Shown here: one piece after another, positions 1 through 12,354 of the stretch
Position numbering within the stretch: position 1 is the first letter of the stretch
Layout: each line of letters opens with the position of its first letter
Source of the DNA: Bombus terrestris
Lineage: Eukaryota > Arthropoda > Insecta > Hymenoptera > Apidae
Direction: 5' to 3'
NCBI RefSeq assembly: GCF_910591885.1
Contig: NC_063275.1
Span: forward strand, 8,234,501-8,298,500
DNA length: 64,000 nucleotides
Notes under the pieces: model-generated
What the model saw: only the letters and a program-made list of their open reading frames with translations
What the model was told of the DNA's origin: nothing
Databases searched by the model: none
Program-made: the position numbers and the translations under genes

Positions 1-2029
1 AGAGTGCCGCAAGCTTTTGTGTATGTATGTATGAATGACTAGCTGTGCGAAGTGCTAACAGAGTTACCACCCCCATTTTCTTCTTTTCTCTTTTGCTATC
101 TAAATTCATCTGTATCGAATTTCTAAGCGTGAAATATATTTGTTCGTGCATCCTCTCGATACATTCTGTTGAATCTTGTGTAGGTTCGTCAACTTCGAAG
201 CTTCTGTTTTTAATCGAGATGAATAACTAGTTTAGAACGTTTGTAGTTACTCTTTTTATTCGGATTTATAGGCCTCTTTGATAGGTAGTCGAAAATACAT
301 ATTCAGCAATTGTCAATTGTAAATGAAACTATAATAAGAATAAAATATTTATTGCGTTAAAAAAGTAAGCATTTGAAACAAGCAGAGTTGACAGTAGTCT
401 CTGGGGGGAGTAAATGATGCTTAATCAACATTGAACCATAAAAACAAAAAACAATTTTTTTAAAGTAAAATTCATATTGCATTTTTATGAGTAATTTAAA
501 TACATGTCATAGCAAATGCAACATATTAAATGAAAACTACTTACCTAAGTAAATCAAGTAAATCTAAGAGGTAATATTATACCATAAGTAATTAATAAAT
601 TAATTATCATGAATATTTTATAAACGATATCACGTATACTTTATCTTCCTCCTATTCAATTACAACAATTCCAAGCATAAATTATAACTCCACGTGTATA
701 CACTTAATTGAAAGTAAAATAGAAAGGACAGACCGAATGTCTATATTTTATTTTACGAGCATGTTTTATAAGCTTAAAATCACTGGGATAATCGGAACAA
801 TACTCATGGTTTTTAGATCTTTTCTAGGAATAACTTCAAGAGTAATTCGTTCAGTTAGTAACATATTAATCACAAAAATTGATCACAAAAATGTAAAAAA
901 ATTAATGCACTATTTTTACATATAGTTCATATAGGTGAAATTGCGTGAAAAATGAAATTTATAATGTCTTATTTTGGAAGTGGATCGTAAAAAATGAAAA
1001 AATTAGAAACTGAAGATTTAGGTAAATTGAAAATTGTAGGATTGGAAAGTTGTGTTTTGGAATGATAGGGAATTTCAGAACGTAAAAATCGAATATTAAT
1101 TGTAAATTTAAGTGAGAAAAATTAGGATCTGAATTAAGGGAGAATTAGAAATTGAATAAAAAAATTGGAATTTAGGAAATTGATATACTAACAAAATATA
1201 AAATTGAGAGTAATACATACTATAATTCAAACGTTAATACCATCAGAAGTAGAAAAATCCACGAACCACCACTTAATAATGTTCATGCACGTAAATTCAT
1301 TAATCTTAAATCTTAGCAATTGATTCATTACCGTTAAGACGCTCAATATATATCCAACAATTGTCCCCGTCATTCTCATTCATAGATAAAGGCCATGGTG
1401 CATAAGTATATTGTCGGCAAATGACACAAATTCAACAAGCAGAAAGTGGTTCGACACAAAATCTCAACGAAGTCGTGACCCATTCCTTTCACTTTCTGCT
1501 CCTTGTTTCTATTTGTCCTTTGGTTTTCTCCGTCATTTCTCGTTCCTTCGCCCAAATACCCTGAATGACGCCACTCAAAGTCTGCGATGGGAATAAAACT
1601 GGCTTGCGCCTGGGGAAGGAACACGAGCATAAAATTACGAAGTAGGACCAAGGGGATGTCAACTGCTTTGGAAGAGTTATACTAATGATAAATCCATGAT
1701 ATATGAAATTTATGTACATGGGTTGTTGCTAGTTCGTACGATTTCTGCACGTGCTCCGAGATTTGGAACTTGAGTGTGATAATACAAGAATAATTTTTAG
1801 TTGAGTTTTCATTCATCGAATGCAAATTACGAGACATATCTGTATTTAGCGAAATGAACGTTGTGAGATAGTAAAGGGACTGTATTTTCTGTTACTGTCT
1901 TTGTTATTCTTTAGCATTGTTGTAATTGCATAGTGCAGTATAATTAGTATATTATTGAAATAGGAAAATTCTTTATGACATTGTGTGAAGTTTTATAAAA
2001 AGAATCGAATGAGATTTATTGAATAATAT
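1..2029. other. AT-rich noncoding DNA, no gene recognised
   Basis: I see no coding exon or repeat I can name. Short open frames at 45-230 and 737-925 have no recognisable motif and read like chance frames in AT-rich DNA. A GC-richer patch at about 1400-1720 is open on both strands for 60-90 codons, but neither translation resembles a known family. Probably intergenic or intronic. Confidence 0.5.
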
Positions 2030-2229
2030 TGTTACCGGGAATAATAATTTTAATAGGTTAATTTAACGCGATTGTATACTGTATGGTTTCAAATTGTTTT
2101 GAGCGTTTAAAAATTAATTTTGTGCTTGTTTTTTGTTGAGGTTATTCAGTATATAAAGAGAGAAAAACGCGTGGATAAAGTGTAAGATACGAAATATATA
2201 TTTGATTTAATAGTGAAATACAGCAATAC
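2030..2229 (+). repeat. Possible LTR-like block with TATA box
   Basis: A 200-bp block starts TGTTACCGGG and can be read to end in CAATACA, giving the TG...CA form of an LTR. It contains a good TATA box, TATATAAAG at 2150-2158, followed by a purine-rich stretch. The TGTTACC string recurs at 2263. No second LTR, reverse transcriptase or clear primer-binding site is visible, so it could equally be a host promoter. Only the TATA box and the terminal dinucleotides are seen directly; the LTR reading is inference. Confidence 0.25.
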
Positions 2230-3837
2230 AATTTGAGCTGGTCCAGATCCGCACGCTAGCAGTGTTACCTTATAACTGAAAACCCCGAAGCCAACGTCGC
2301 CTGTATACTGTTTATGGTCTGCCTCCCTGCTATTCTTTTGTCTATATGCTGTCGGTGGCTTCAGCGCTTGAGAAAGCTAAAAAGACCAGATGTGGAGTTT
2401 TCCTAGAAGTGGTGACCACTTCAACATTTTTGAATGAATAATTTATAATATATACTATTTAATAAAATGGGTTTTATCATTCAACAAATGAAAACTGGTC
2501 TTGCTCTTTGATAAATCAAGTATGTAAAATAGAGTTTCTTAAAAATAATAAACATTTGAACATTTAACATTTAAAATAGAAAAGGAAGTTATATGTAGAA
2601 AACATAATAAAAGCACGAATTTAAGCAACCTATAACAGAATTTAAGAATATGTAAGTAATAAACAAAATTGAAAATAAATTTAACAAGTATATTATACTA
2701 AATGTAATACTTTACATGCACCAAAAAGGAGCCAATATAATTATAGTTATTACATAACATAAATTACACACATTTAAGATTTTTTTATCATAAAAAAGCA
2801 TTTAATAGATCGAAGCTTGCTGAACAAAGTAATACGCGAATGAAATGGTTCTCGACCGTTTTATGATACTAAAATTACGCAAATGTAATTTACTACGCAA
2901 AAATTGATTAACTAGTGCTTTTTGTGTAATTTTTCGTATATAAAAATTATTTTTTATTATTTATTAATAATAGAAACATATTTTTCGGGTAGTTTTGTAA
3001 AAAAGAAATAATATATTAAAATTGAAAATCAATTTACCATATACAAATACATTTAACTCTTAAGACTTATTGACTAATAAATCGTCTAATTAATGACTTA
3101 GAAAAGTATAATATTGCACGTATGCAACATTGAATATGAAGAAGTAAAATATATCAATTCAATTTTTTGAATTTAAACTCAAACAAATACTGCAATCAGC
3201 TTTCCTCAGGGAATGAGTCATGTTAAATACAATATAAGCCATTCAACTAGACACGTTAATATCGACAATAAAAATCCGTTTACAACGCGCATACAATTTA
3301 TTCCGTGAAAGAACGACAAGAGACGAATAACCAAAAGGCATCCGCGATTCAAACGAGCAATTTGCGCGAGCTTTCCATTAGACTCCCCGAAACAGCTGTT
3401 TAATAACGTATTATGCCGCATGCATGAGAGTTAACAGCAGAAACAGGAGTAGTCGTTTGTAATGCTTCTCACCACGCAATCCAGTCCTTTACCTTTCACC
3501 TGCTGCGCAAGTTTCAAGACCACTCGGCGCGTATCTCGTCGTTTTCATCGTGTTGTGCCTCTTCATGAAAACTCACACGCACTCGTTAGCCCAGTCACGA
3601 GAACGACCTACTATACCTGCACCTACAATAGGATACTCGTATAACGAGATAAAAAAATTCCTACTGCCCTTGTATGGCACTATTTGAGAAATAACAGTAG
3701 GGATGAAATGCTTTTTAAGGAAATGAAGATTGCAGAGGAAAAAGACGATGAATTTATGTATGAAAAATTATGTCACTTAAGTGGTGACCATTCTAGTGAA
3801 TGCAACTTTGTATTCGCTCCCGGAGGTTCGCTGCTAC
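2230..3837. other. Noncoding DNA between LTR-like block and transposase pseudogene
   Basis: At 2288-2375 a GC-richer piece contains an imperfect inverted repeat (GAAGCCAAC near 2288, GGTGGCTTC near 2353). From 2400 to 3200 it is AT-rich with no reading frame of note. The frames at 3218-3421, 3462-3644 and 3684-3869 have no family signature. The last runs antisense into the end of the transposase pseudogene. Confidence 0.4.
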
Positions 3838-4817
3838 TTCCCCAACAGTTCTTCGTTTATCATCCCTAGTTGCTAGCGAATGGCGTTCTTCAGTTCTCCT
3901 AATGTTCGTGGTTTTCCTTTGTATACGCGTGACTTGAGGTAATCTCACAGGAAAAAGTTACACATTGAAAAATCAGGTGACTGAGGAGACCAAGGAACCT
4001 GATTATGAGCGGTGGCCCCATCTTGTGAAACTACACATATTGTCTGTTAATCCTTCCCCTCCATAGTTCTGATTTCAAGAAATTGTTGATCATATTGATG
4101 TATCGAGCTGAGTTTACAGTCGCGGTGATTCCATTTTCCTCAAAAAGCACGGGCCACTGATATCAAATTTACCAATAGCACAGCTGACCGCCACTTTCGG
4201 GTTATGCAACGGTGTTTCACAAGGATTTTGTGGAGCCCAGTATCGGAAGTTCTGTTTCTTTACTGAATGTCCTCATGCCCTTCTTCAATAATTTCGAGCA
4301 TTAGCTCGGCGGAGACTGAACATTGTCAAAATCTCTTTCGTTTAACTTCTAAACGACCATCGTTTTGTAAGTATGGAATCCCATATCTTTGTGTATGATT
4401 CGCCTTACTGTGCTTTCGCTCATTCCTAATTCAGCAGCATGTCGTCGAGCAGAACAAGTTGAACTCCTTATGATGGCTCCTCTCACTCTTCTCACGTTCT
4501 CCAGAGTTCTTGCAATTTGCGACAAATCCAGATGGTTTCTTTTTCATTACTGTTCCTCTTGTTCGAAAAGATGTTACCCACCTTGAGATGGTATTGTGAC
4601 TTGAAATGTTCCCATGAAACGCCGACGAAAGAGTTTCAATAACCGACTTATCGCTTTTTACAAAACTACCGTATACAAACATTCGATGCTCTAATGTCCA
4701 CAGCGACATGATAACAAATGAAATGATATTGCCTGACGCGTTAAATACCCTCCTACTCAAGCATCTACTCCCACTGTCTGCTTCGTAACGTTCATTTGAA
4801 AATCGTCTGTTTCCCAT
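3838..4817 (-). pseudogene. Tc1/mariner-superfamily transposase pseudogene (DUF4817/HTH + DDE type)
   Basis: Read on the minus strand this is a decayed cut-and-paste transposase of the insect family that has an N-terminal DUF4817-type helix-turn-helix. The N-terminal frame (4817 to 4431) contains NTISRWVTSFRTRGTV and KKKPSG. After a frame change, ARRHAAELGMSESTVRRI and HKDMGFHTYK give the second HTH. Further on come RYWAPQNPC and NPKVAVSCAIGKF from the catalytic core, and in another frame VVSQDGATAH, SPDFSMCNFFL and DYLKSRVYKGKPRTL. The block holding the first catalytic Asp (normally just before the RYWAP motif) is missing. The second Asp (QDGAT) survives. The third is Asn (CNFF instead of CDFF), and the Trp after it is a stop. 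Several frameshifts and stops make it clearly dead. Family assignment rests on these motifs, not on a search. Confidence 0.88.
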
Positions 4818-4841
4818 GACGCAGCCTGTATTTTATAAAAC

Positions 4842-4965
4842 ATTTTGAAACTTCATTAGCACTACGATGAGACACGACTATCGTTGGTAAAATATGAAAC
4901 TAATCTGAAAATATATATAGAAATTACAAGATATTTATTGTAGACATATATTTAATAAAAAATTA
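4842..4965 (-). repeat. Dispersed repeat copy, 5' flank of the transposase pseudogene
   Basis: Read on minus, this stretch lies just upstream of the transposase start and contains TTATTAAATATATGTCTAC, a CGTGTCTCAT block and GCTAATGAAGTTTCAAAATG. The same order of blocks occurs on plus at 57341-57535 and, more diverged, at 5010-5270 and 12060-12275. It is probably the terminal or subterminal part of the DNA transposon whose transposase decays at 3838-4817. Confidence 0.6.
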
Positions 4966-5009
4966 GTATGCAGCATGAATAGCCATATTAAACATACAAT
5001 AAATATTAA

Positions 5010-5270
5010 ATATGTTTATTAACGTAATGGATAATCGACTGTTCAAATTCTTTTGTAACTTCTGGGAAATGTGTACTTGTACAACATATCTTGTGATTTC
5101 TATATAAATTTTCAAGCCTTTTTAAAACTTTATCTATGCAATTATGATAGTTGTGTGCTAATATGTTAATGAAATTTCAAAAAGGTTTCACATAATGCAC
5201 ATGATACATTCATAAAAAGCGCTTTCATAGAAGCGTTCAAATATTTTTATGAGATTGTGTACATCTCGCG
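5010..5270 (+). repeat. Diverged dispersed repeat copy in inverted orientation to 4842-4965
   Basis: Shared blocks with the 12.1-kb copy are the GTAATGGATAATCGACTG / GTAATGAATAATTGATTG start, TTTTGTAACTTCT, TATATAAATTTTCAA, and AATGAAATTTCAAAA followed by ATTCATAAAA. Being head-to-head with the minus copy just to the left, it could be the other arm or an independent insertion. Confidence 0.5.
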
Positions 5271-6312
5271 TTATAGGATTTTTGTAGGGTCTCCTTGTAT
5301 TTCTTCGTGTCTATTCGAATAAAACAAAAGAAAGAAAGAAAAAAAAGAAACGAATACCAAAACGTTCGATGGAGAGACACCGTGAAGATGAAACCGTAAA
5401 GAATGGCGAAGATAAAAAGTGATGGAAAAGCAAAATTTCAAAAAGAAAAGAAGGAAGGTAAACGAAAGGAGGAAAAATCGTAAGTTAGGTTCCAACAACT
5501 GAAACACACACATGACGAGTTCTTCATTGGTAGCCTGCCAAAGCGGCGTGGCGATTGGTTGTGGATCGAAAGCAAAGTGGATCAGCCGGCCGTATAAAAC
5601 TCGTCCTGTTGGAAAAATCCTGAAACGCGGGTTTGGTACTGTGTCGCTTGACCGGTAAATATTGCCCGGTGCGTCCGTGGACACTTTTTCTTCGCTGTCT
5701 CGCCACATTCCCGTGCTCATAAACAACATAATGACGCGCCAACGCGAAACCCAATTCCTGGATTCGACGATCCGCGGAGGTGGCCAGAGAGCCTGCTTTC
5801 GTGTACGTACCAACTGTTCGATGCACACATAGGAACGGAGCCGGCGACTAAAAGCTGAAAGAGCAGAGAGCTGGAGAGAACGGTAAAAGCCACCGCGACA
5901 ACGGCCTCCGGGCTGCATGTAAATCACGGCTAGGACGTCGACGACGACGACGACAGCAACGCGAGCGGGGTCTCGTCTCCCTTTCCTGGCTTCTGCTTGC
6001 TGCTGCTGCTGCTGCTCGTTCTTCCCATCCTGCTTCCATCGTCAGTCCATCAGCTTCTCGCTAAACGAAGCTGCTCGTCGATCGTACACGCTGCATCTAT
6101 TTCGACAACTTTTCCATCGTCCTTTTGTCTCGGCTGTAACATGCAATAGGCGAGCGAATCGGATGATCCATTAGATTTGGTAGGGAATAGGTAGAAGTAG
6201 ACGTCTTTGACAGAGGGTCACATTGCAAAATGCTATAAGAGCTTTTGAAAAAATGAATATGTTTTAAGATCATGTGGGCTGTTTGAGGGATTTTAATTTT
6301 CTTTTAAGTACT
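5271..6312. other. GC-richer island, possible promoter or 5' UTR
   Basis: From about 5500 to 6120 the composition changes to CpG-rich, with a short GAC run at 5940-5955 and a CTG run at 5997-6015. Minus-strand frames of 63-218 codons pass through it, but the translations are low complexity (Arg/Ala runs) or featureless. It may be a promoter or 5' UTR of a minus-strand host gene. I see no convincing exon boundary. Confidence 0.3.
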
Positions 6313-7275
6313 AGAGCAGAATCGTGCAGTACCGATCGTTGTAAATTTTTCTGTTATGTCTTGGACTAGTTGGTAAATATCAAAATTTTAAAAATGAGTT
6401 TGTAGAACAAATGCAACTTAATTTTGTGATATTAAATAATAAAGATTGACATTTTAATTTTGAATAGTAAATTTTTCGACCTAAATGATTAATAATGTTA
6501 AAAAAGAAACATTTACAGTTTAGGATATACATCTTTATTCAAATTTTATTTTTATATATATCACAAGTAAATTAATTAATATTTTCTTGATCTATACATT
6601 TGAATGTATGCGTAGCCATCACATTTATCGTTTTTGAAACATTGAAAGCCTCAACGGTTTGTTTCTGGATCATTTTATTTTCGAGAAATAGCTTCAAAAC
6701 CGCATTCATGCCTTCTTCTGTCCATTTTCCTTCTTTCTGGTTTGGAATTTCGGAGATTTTTCTGTGGGAAAAGGTAGAAGATTAAATGAACATCTTTTAA
6801 TTTAATTTCAGTTACCAAAAGGTTGAACTTACAGATAAAAAATATTTAGTCTACAGTTGGTAACAGTTGGATGGTCGATATTGAACGACAAACATCTGAA
6901 AACATTTTTAGATCATAATGTATATAATATACAAAGAAAATTGCAAACTGGAATTGATAATTACACTTAATAGATTAGATACAGTATACATAATGGGAAA
7001 GAACATCTTTTACTTACCTGAGAAACAAAATATCAGCTCTAGAAAATAACTTTTAAATAACTCGAAATATCAACCTATACATTTAACGTGTCAGAGCAGC
7101 GAAAACAATGGAATAAACAATATGACTTCGAAATATGTTACACAGAATCGTCATATTCAAATAGAGATTATTCAAATATTGTTTATTCAAATAGAGATGC
7201 TAATATCTAGTGAAAAAAGTCAGAAGTAATTTTGATTGGTACTGTATGCCAATCAGTCCTGCACGATTCTCTCAT
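6313..7275. mobile_element. Candidate pogo-like DNA transposon remnant bounded by inverted repeats
   Basis: The left end reads GAGCAGAATCGTGCAGTACC (6314 on) and the right end, on the opposite strand from about 7273, reads GAGAGAATCGTGCAGGACTG. The two are imperfect inverted repeats sharing GAATCGTGCAG and a following GAT. Each lies next to a TA dinucleotide, as expected for Tc1/mariner/pogo elements. The interior holds a minus-strand psq-type HTH fragment (separate entry) that fits a pogo/Tigger transposase N-terminus. At about 960 bp it is too short to be autonomous. Confidence 0.55.
6572..6761 (-). pseudogene. psq/CENP-B-type helix-turn-helix fragment (pogo/Tigger-like transposase)
   Basis: The minus-strand frame runs from a splice-acceptor-like CTTTTCCCACAG (AG at 6763-6762) to a stop at 6574-6572. 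It reads GKWTEEGMNAVLKLFLENK, then MIQKQTVEAFNVSKT, then INVMATHTFK. The pattern W-T-E-E, A/V-L, N-K-M, A-F-N-V-S-K-T matches the psq-type HTH found at the N-terminus of pogo/Tigger transposases and in host proteins derived from them. No CENP-B second HTH or DDE domain follows. Its place between inverted repeats favours a truncated transposon over a host exon, although the acceptor-like sequence leaves the exon reading open. Confidence 0.6.
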
Positions 7276-10200
7276 ATATGCATTGTTTGTTTGATTAGAT
7301 ATACATATATACGTGCGGTGAATAGTTAATGTGTTTGTATTTTATGCACTAGTTGTTAAACAATTTTGGAGAATTTTTACCTTATTCGTATAATCGAGTC
7401 CATAATTTAAAAAATTTTTGTTGATAATTGTGTTTATCTAGAAAGTAATTTTTATAAATGCAGTTCAATGTAAAAATATTTTATATAAAAAGACCATGTT
7501 CATTGGGTTATTAAAAATTATAAATTCATTTATACAAGTATTTAAGTAGTTTCTCTTTTTCCTGCAATATGTACTTGCATTTTAAAGTATTTCCTGTTTT
7601 TTGCGAAACTTTAATATTCGATATAAATTACGAATTCTAAATGATATATACAGTAAAATTTTTAACGCATTACCATATTATACATCAGCTACTTTCTTTG
7701 TCATATAAGATGTAAATGCTACAATTATTTAAATTTACTTAAATTTTGAAAAAGATATGATAAATGCCCAAAGAGTTTTATGCTATAGTATATTTTCACG
7801 AAGATATATTTTACGGAGCTTTATTAATTAATTACATGTTATTTTTCTATTTATCTTACTAACAAGTTATTGAATCTAATCTATGAAATCAACTTCTACA
7901 TGTTTATTTAAATCAATCTTTTATTTTTATTCATATTAGAACAATTTTCTACCATTTCGATAATATATACCTTCCACTTCTCCTTGTGAATCAATTTGCG
8001 ACACCATTTTTCGTGTCAGCGTTACTTTGTGATTAAAAAAGATCGATATATTCAGAAGAGAAAGATTTTGCTCTTAGCAATATGGATTTCAACAAGAATG
8101 TCAGTTTCTAATGTCAAGAATGAGCAAGTTCAGAATATGAATTTTGTTGGAGCATACATTGATCTGTAGCTTATTATTAACGATGGAACAAAACTTTTTC
8201 TTAAGCTTTGAATTAATATCGACACTTACCTCATAGTCATAGAAGTAAAATATTTTGCAATTTTTCCCCTCCACTTTTCTTTCTACTTTTCTCAAATTGC
8301 ATTTTTTGCAATTTTGAACAAATTTGAAAGTAACAACGAAGATATCGCTTAATACAACTTAACATACAGAAGTGTGAACAATTTTTCGGAATTTCTTTTT
8401 ACGTGACAACAAGCAAAGAATCGAATAATTCGATGAATAAAATAATTGAGATATAATAGACAGCTTTTTCATGATTCATTCTTTTAATTAGCAGAAAATA
8501 AATATGTCTTGTTATAAGGAGTGCTCAATTTCTCAAGAATTTCAAGAAAGCATTTATTAAAGCAAAAACCTCAACAAAATATGGAAAAGTTTCAGGAGCG
8601 ACTAAACTCTATGTTGATAGAAATCTGAATTTTCTCTGACTTGTGATGCAGAATAGCTTCCTATACATTATTTATAGTAAGAAAATCATTATATATATAT
8701 GTTGTTAAGAAAATAGAAAATATGTATAAAATTCTAAAGGAAAGGAAAAATACATATGTTAATAATTGGTTCTTCAGTTAATTTTCATAGAAGAAAAGGC
8801 AAATTATACATTGTATTGTAAAAATATTTGAAAAGATCTATGTTCATATTGGATGTTTCCTTGAATATGAGAGGTAGGTATAACTGGGACGAATTTAGCG
8901 CACCGAAACATGAAAAAGAGTTCATATAAATATATGGCCGATATAGCCTATTATCATTGTTAATACAAAAAAATGTCGAACAAGGAAAAACGAGGAAAAA
9001 CATTATTTGATTTCAAGGAGCATGTATGTTACCAATCATGAAATTATTCTCAAGGTCATATTTTTCGAGACTTCAAAGTCATCGATGTCTTAATTGAGGT
9101 AAGTGGTAATACTAATTCAGTGACATTCACGTGACCATAAATGCGAAAAATTTAGAAATGTTTGATAATAGCTGCAAATAATAAAATAACTGTAATAGAG
9201 AGATCAGTAAAGAAAAATTTACTTCAACAAAGTTCAAAATGATGTTCAATAGAAGAAAAGTTTCCTCAACGTTAGATCCGCCTTTATACAACTCTTCGAT
9301 AGCCTGCGTGTTCGTTAGATCTTACGCACCTACACTTCTCTCCGTGAAATGTAATTGACGAAACAGTTTATCATGATATTTCTATAACATTAGAAGTGCG
9401 TGTGCTAATATTCGTCAGCAATTTATAGGAATGGCCAAAGAAATATATTGAATTAGATGGTCATCATTTTGTACACTTGTTGAAATGAGTTTTTCTTCAT
9501 TAATTTCTCTATCATAATCATGGCATTATTCGCTGATATCTATTAGCTATTGTCGAGCATCTCTGAATTTTTCGTGCTTATATGAATGCCATGATATTAT
9601 AGGTTTTTGGATTGGTCTTAATCTCAGCTATGACGCCATGATAATAAAAATATATAGCCCCATTTAGAAAGACATTAATGACTTTGTAATTTGGAAAAAT
9701 GTGATATTGAGAAAAATTTTAAAATTACTATCATATTTGCCCTTTCAAATCAAATAATGCCTTCGTCTAACACTTTTTCTTATCATTAATAATAAGTGAA
9801 ATATGTAAGATGCTCGAGTTAGATGATGCACCCTGTATATTTTGCTGTTTATCTTACTTTGTACTCCCTAACCAATACCCTTGTACTGGTTGAAGTAAAC
9901 GACCAAGAATTTTTCCATGAGATAAGCTTGTTACCGTTTACAAATCGAGTATATCGAGTTTATTTTAAAATGAAGTACCTATTTTTAACGTATTTATCAT
10001 CATTCCAGCATTTATTTTTCCAAAATCGTTCGAGTTTAGATATCTTTGATAATTTCGCGCCAAAAGTTGACAAACTATGTATATTTATTCAAGTGGTACT
10101 CTTAATCGATTTGAAGTTGTCTAATTATAGATCTACTTCAAATACGAGTATTTCGGCGATTTAAGAGAGGTAAAAATAAATTTACAGACGAATAACTTTT

Positions 10201-12059
10201 TAAAGTTTATCTTTAGCTAGACTCTCGATATCAAATGAAAGAAATAAGAGAAATAGGAAAATTATTACGCTAGAAATAAGAAATCCATTATTCTCATATA
10301 ATAAAACAAATATTTTAAAAATATATACTTCAAGAGCGAATGATAAGAATTATGAATTTTTACTTTTATATAAAATTATCGTTAATATAAATTAATGTGA
10401 TTTTTATCAATAATCACGATCATACTACAATTCTTTATATAAATTCACAATTCTTCGAATATAAATATAGAGTGGCAATTCAAATAAGAGAATGTTTTAT
10501 TTTCTAAATGTAATAATATGTCCTTTACTTTTAATATTTTATATACTTTTGCATTTGCGTACATGCGTGTACATTTTTACACATAAAACATTGTTCGGGA
10601 TTTGGAGTAGCCGTCCGTTTATGACTCGGACAGCACCTCTCTCTTTTTTGGGAAATTCTGAATTGCCTGCCTTCCCGAGCGATAAAACGAGCAAGGTTTA
10701 GGAAAAGTTCTGGCAATACAAAGGATATGCATCCCCGAGAGTACAGGTGAACCTGTGAAAAGCCAGGGACGGAAAGGACGATTTACGATGGAGACTTAGC
10801 AGTTGAGGGGAGTATCAACAACATATTGGGATAGTCATCATCAAAGCGTCGTACCGTGCGGAAGAAAAATTACATCTTATTCAGTCTCAACAAGATCTTA
10901 CAACGGTCGTGATCAAAACATCCAACTCTCCTTGTATACAACGAGTGCAAATAAAGTGCCAAACTACCCTAGCAATCGATATATTAAACCTTCTCCATCT
11001 TGAGCGTTAATTCATTCAAGGTTCGCGATATCAACCTATCGGTTGCACCTGACTGGTCGCTATTCAGTTGATAATTCGCAACAAATATGTTAGAAACATA
11101 TTGCTTTCACACATATAAGGTTAGATTAGATACGAAAGAAACTGTCACGTACAAATGTCAAAATATTTACAGATAATTATAAACAGAAAGTACCCACTGT
11201 TATTAAAGATTATTTAACTAAATCACATTTTACCAATCCAAAATTCCCTTAGTATTTGTGAGACTATCTCAATTAATTTAGTTACATTGACTGATTCTAA
11301 AATAAATAACTGTATTATTGTAATAATTGTTGTTATTAATGATACCAAAGTGAGTCATAACATTTTTTTCCTGCTTTGGCTCAATATTTATCTGTCCTAT
11401 ATTTCACATAATAAATTATTGTCTTTGAAATCATTATTACAATATGACTCCATTTAATTGAAACTATTGCGGAACAAGCAATTCATATAATAGTTATTGA
11501 TTCTCTGCACTATTTTCATTTATATAATAGAAACTCACGTTCAGATAAATGGATGCAGTCGGCAGGAGTTCATTTAATCAGATATTAACTAAAATTCCGT
11601 TTCAGTAAGTTGAGTTCTATAATAACTATTATATCGAATTCTCTAATCTTGTAGTCCATATTTATAATGTTATATAATAATTACTGTAGAACCTCTATTA
11701 TTTGAATACCCTTATCTGAACGCCTTGTTATCTGTATATCATATTTACTATGACAATACTGTAATGTATATTATAGATACATATTTATATTTATTTCCCC
11801 CTCTATAATTGAAAACCTATTTATAATATGATTAAGTATAATTAGTACAATCATAAGCATACACAAATGAAGTCATTCTAGATATTATTTCACAGAATAC
11901 CAGATCTCGTTTAATACGATTACTATAATAGACGATAAAAACTATAAAGCTCACATATTCATCAAACAAAATTATTTGAACATAGACACATTGGTCAGAT
12001 AAAATTATTTTAAATAATAATTGTAAATCAAATATTTTACCTGCACTGAATATTGAGGA
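7276..12059. other. AT-rich noncoding DNA with one GC-richer patch
   Basis: No gene is recognised. The frame at 9823-10164 (113 codons) is AT-rich with no motif and starts at CACCCTGTATA (9830), a string that also marks the right end of the 22-kb MITE, so it may be repeat debris. A GC-richer patch at 10590-11060 holds a 66-codon frame (10803-11003) and a possible donor at 10745 (CAGGTGAAC). It could be an upstream exon or UTR of the gene ending at 12518, but no frame links them convincingly. Confidence 0.35.
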
Positions 12060-12275
12060 TTATTAATGTAATGAATAATTGATTGCTTAAATACTTTTGT
12101 AACTTCTATAAAATGCAAGTACAATAAATATCCTACGTTATGTATATTTTCAAATATATTTCAAATTTTATCAATATAATCATAATAGCCTTACATACTT
12201 CAATAACTATGAAGTTTCAAAATATTTTGTATAGTACGAGTAGTATATTCATAAAATAATTCTATAAACGTTTAA
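12060..12275 (+). repeat. Dispersed repeat copy related to 5010-5270
   Basis: It follows the same block order as the 5.0-kb copy: GTAATGAATAATTGATTG, TTTTGTAACTTCTATAAAAT, ATGTATATTTTCAAA, GAAGTTTCAAAATATTTTG and ATTCATAAAATAATTC. It lies in the intron just upstream of the terminal exon at 12355, so the host intron has taken in a transposon-derived copy. Confidence 0.5.
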
Positions 12276-12354
12276 TTACTTTAGTCAACCACTATACATA
12301 AGAATGTACATAATAAAAAAAAAACTAACGCATCATCACCTTCTTTTGTTACAG

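Noticed and set aside
5271..6039. Minus-strand frames of 218, 100 and 63 codons
   Set aside because: They overlap in different registers of one GC-rich island, with low-complexity Arg/Ala runs from CTG and GAC repeats; no domain, no splice boundaries.
9823..10164. 113-codon plus frame
   Set aside because: AT-rich, no domain, begins inside a repeat-like CACCCTGTATA end; probably chance.
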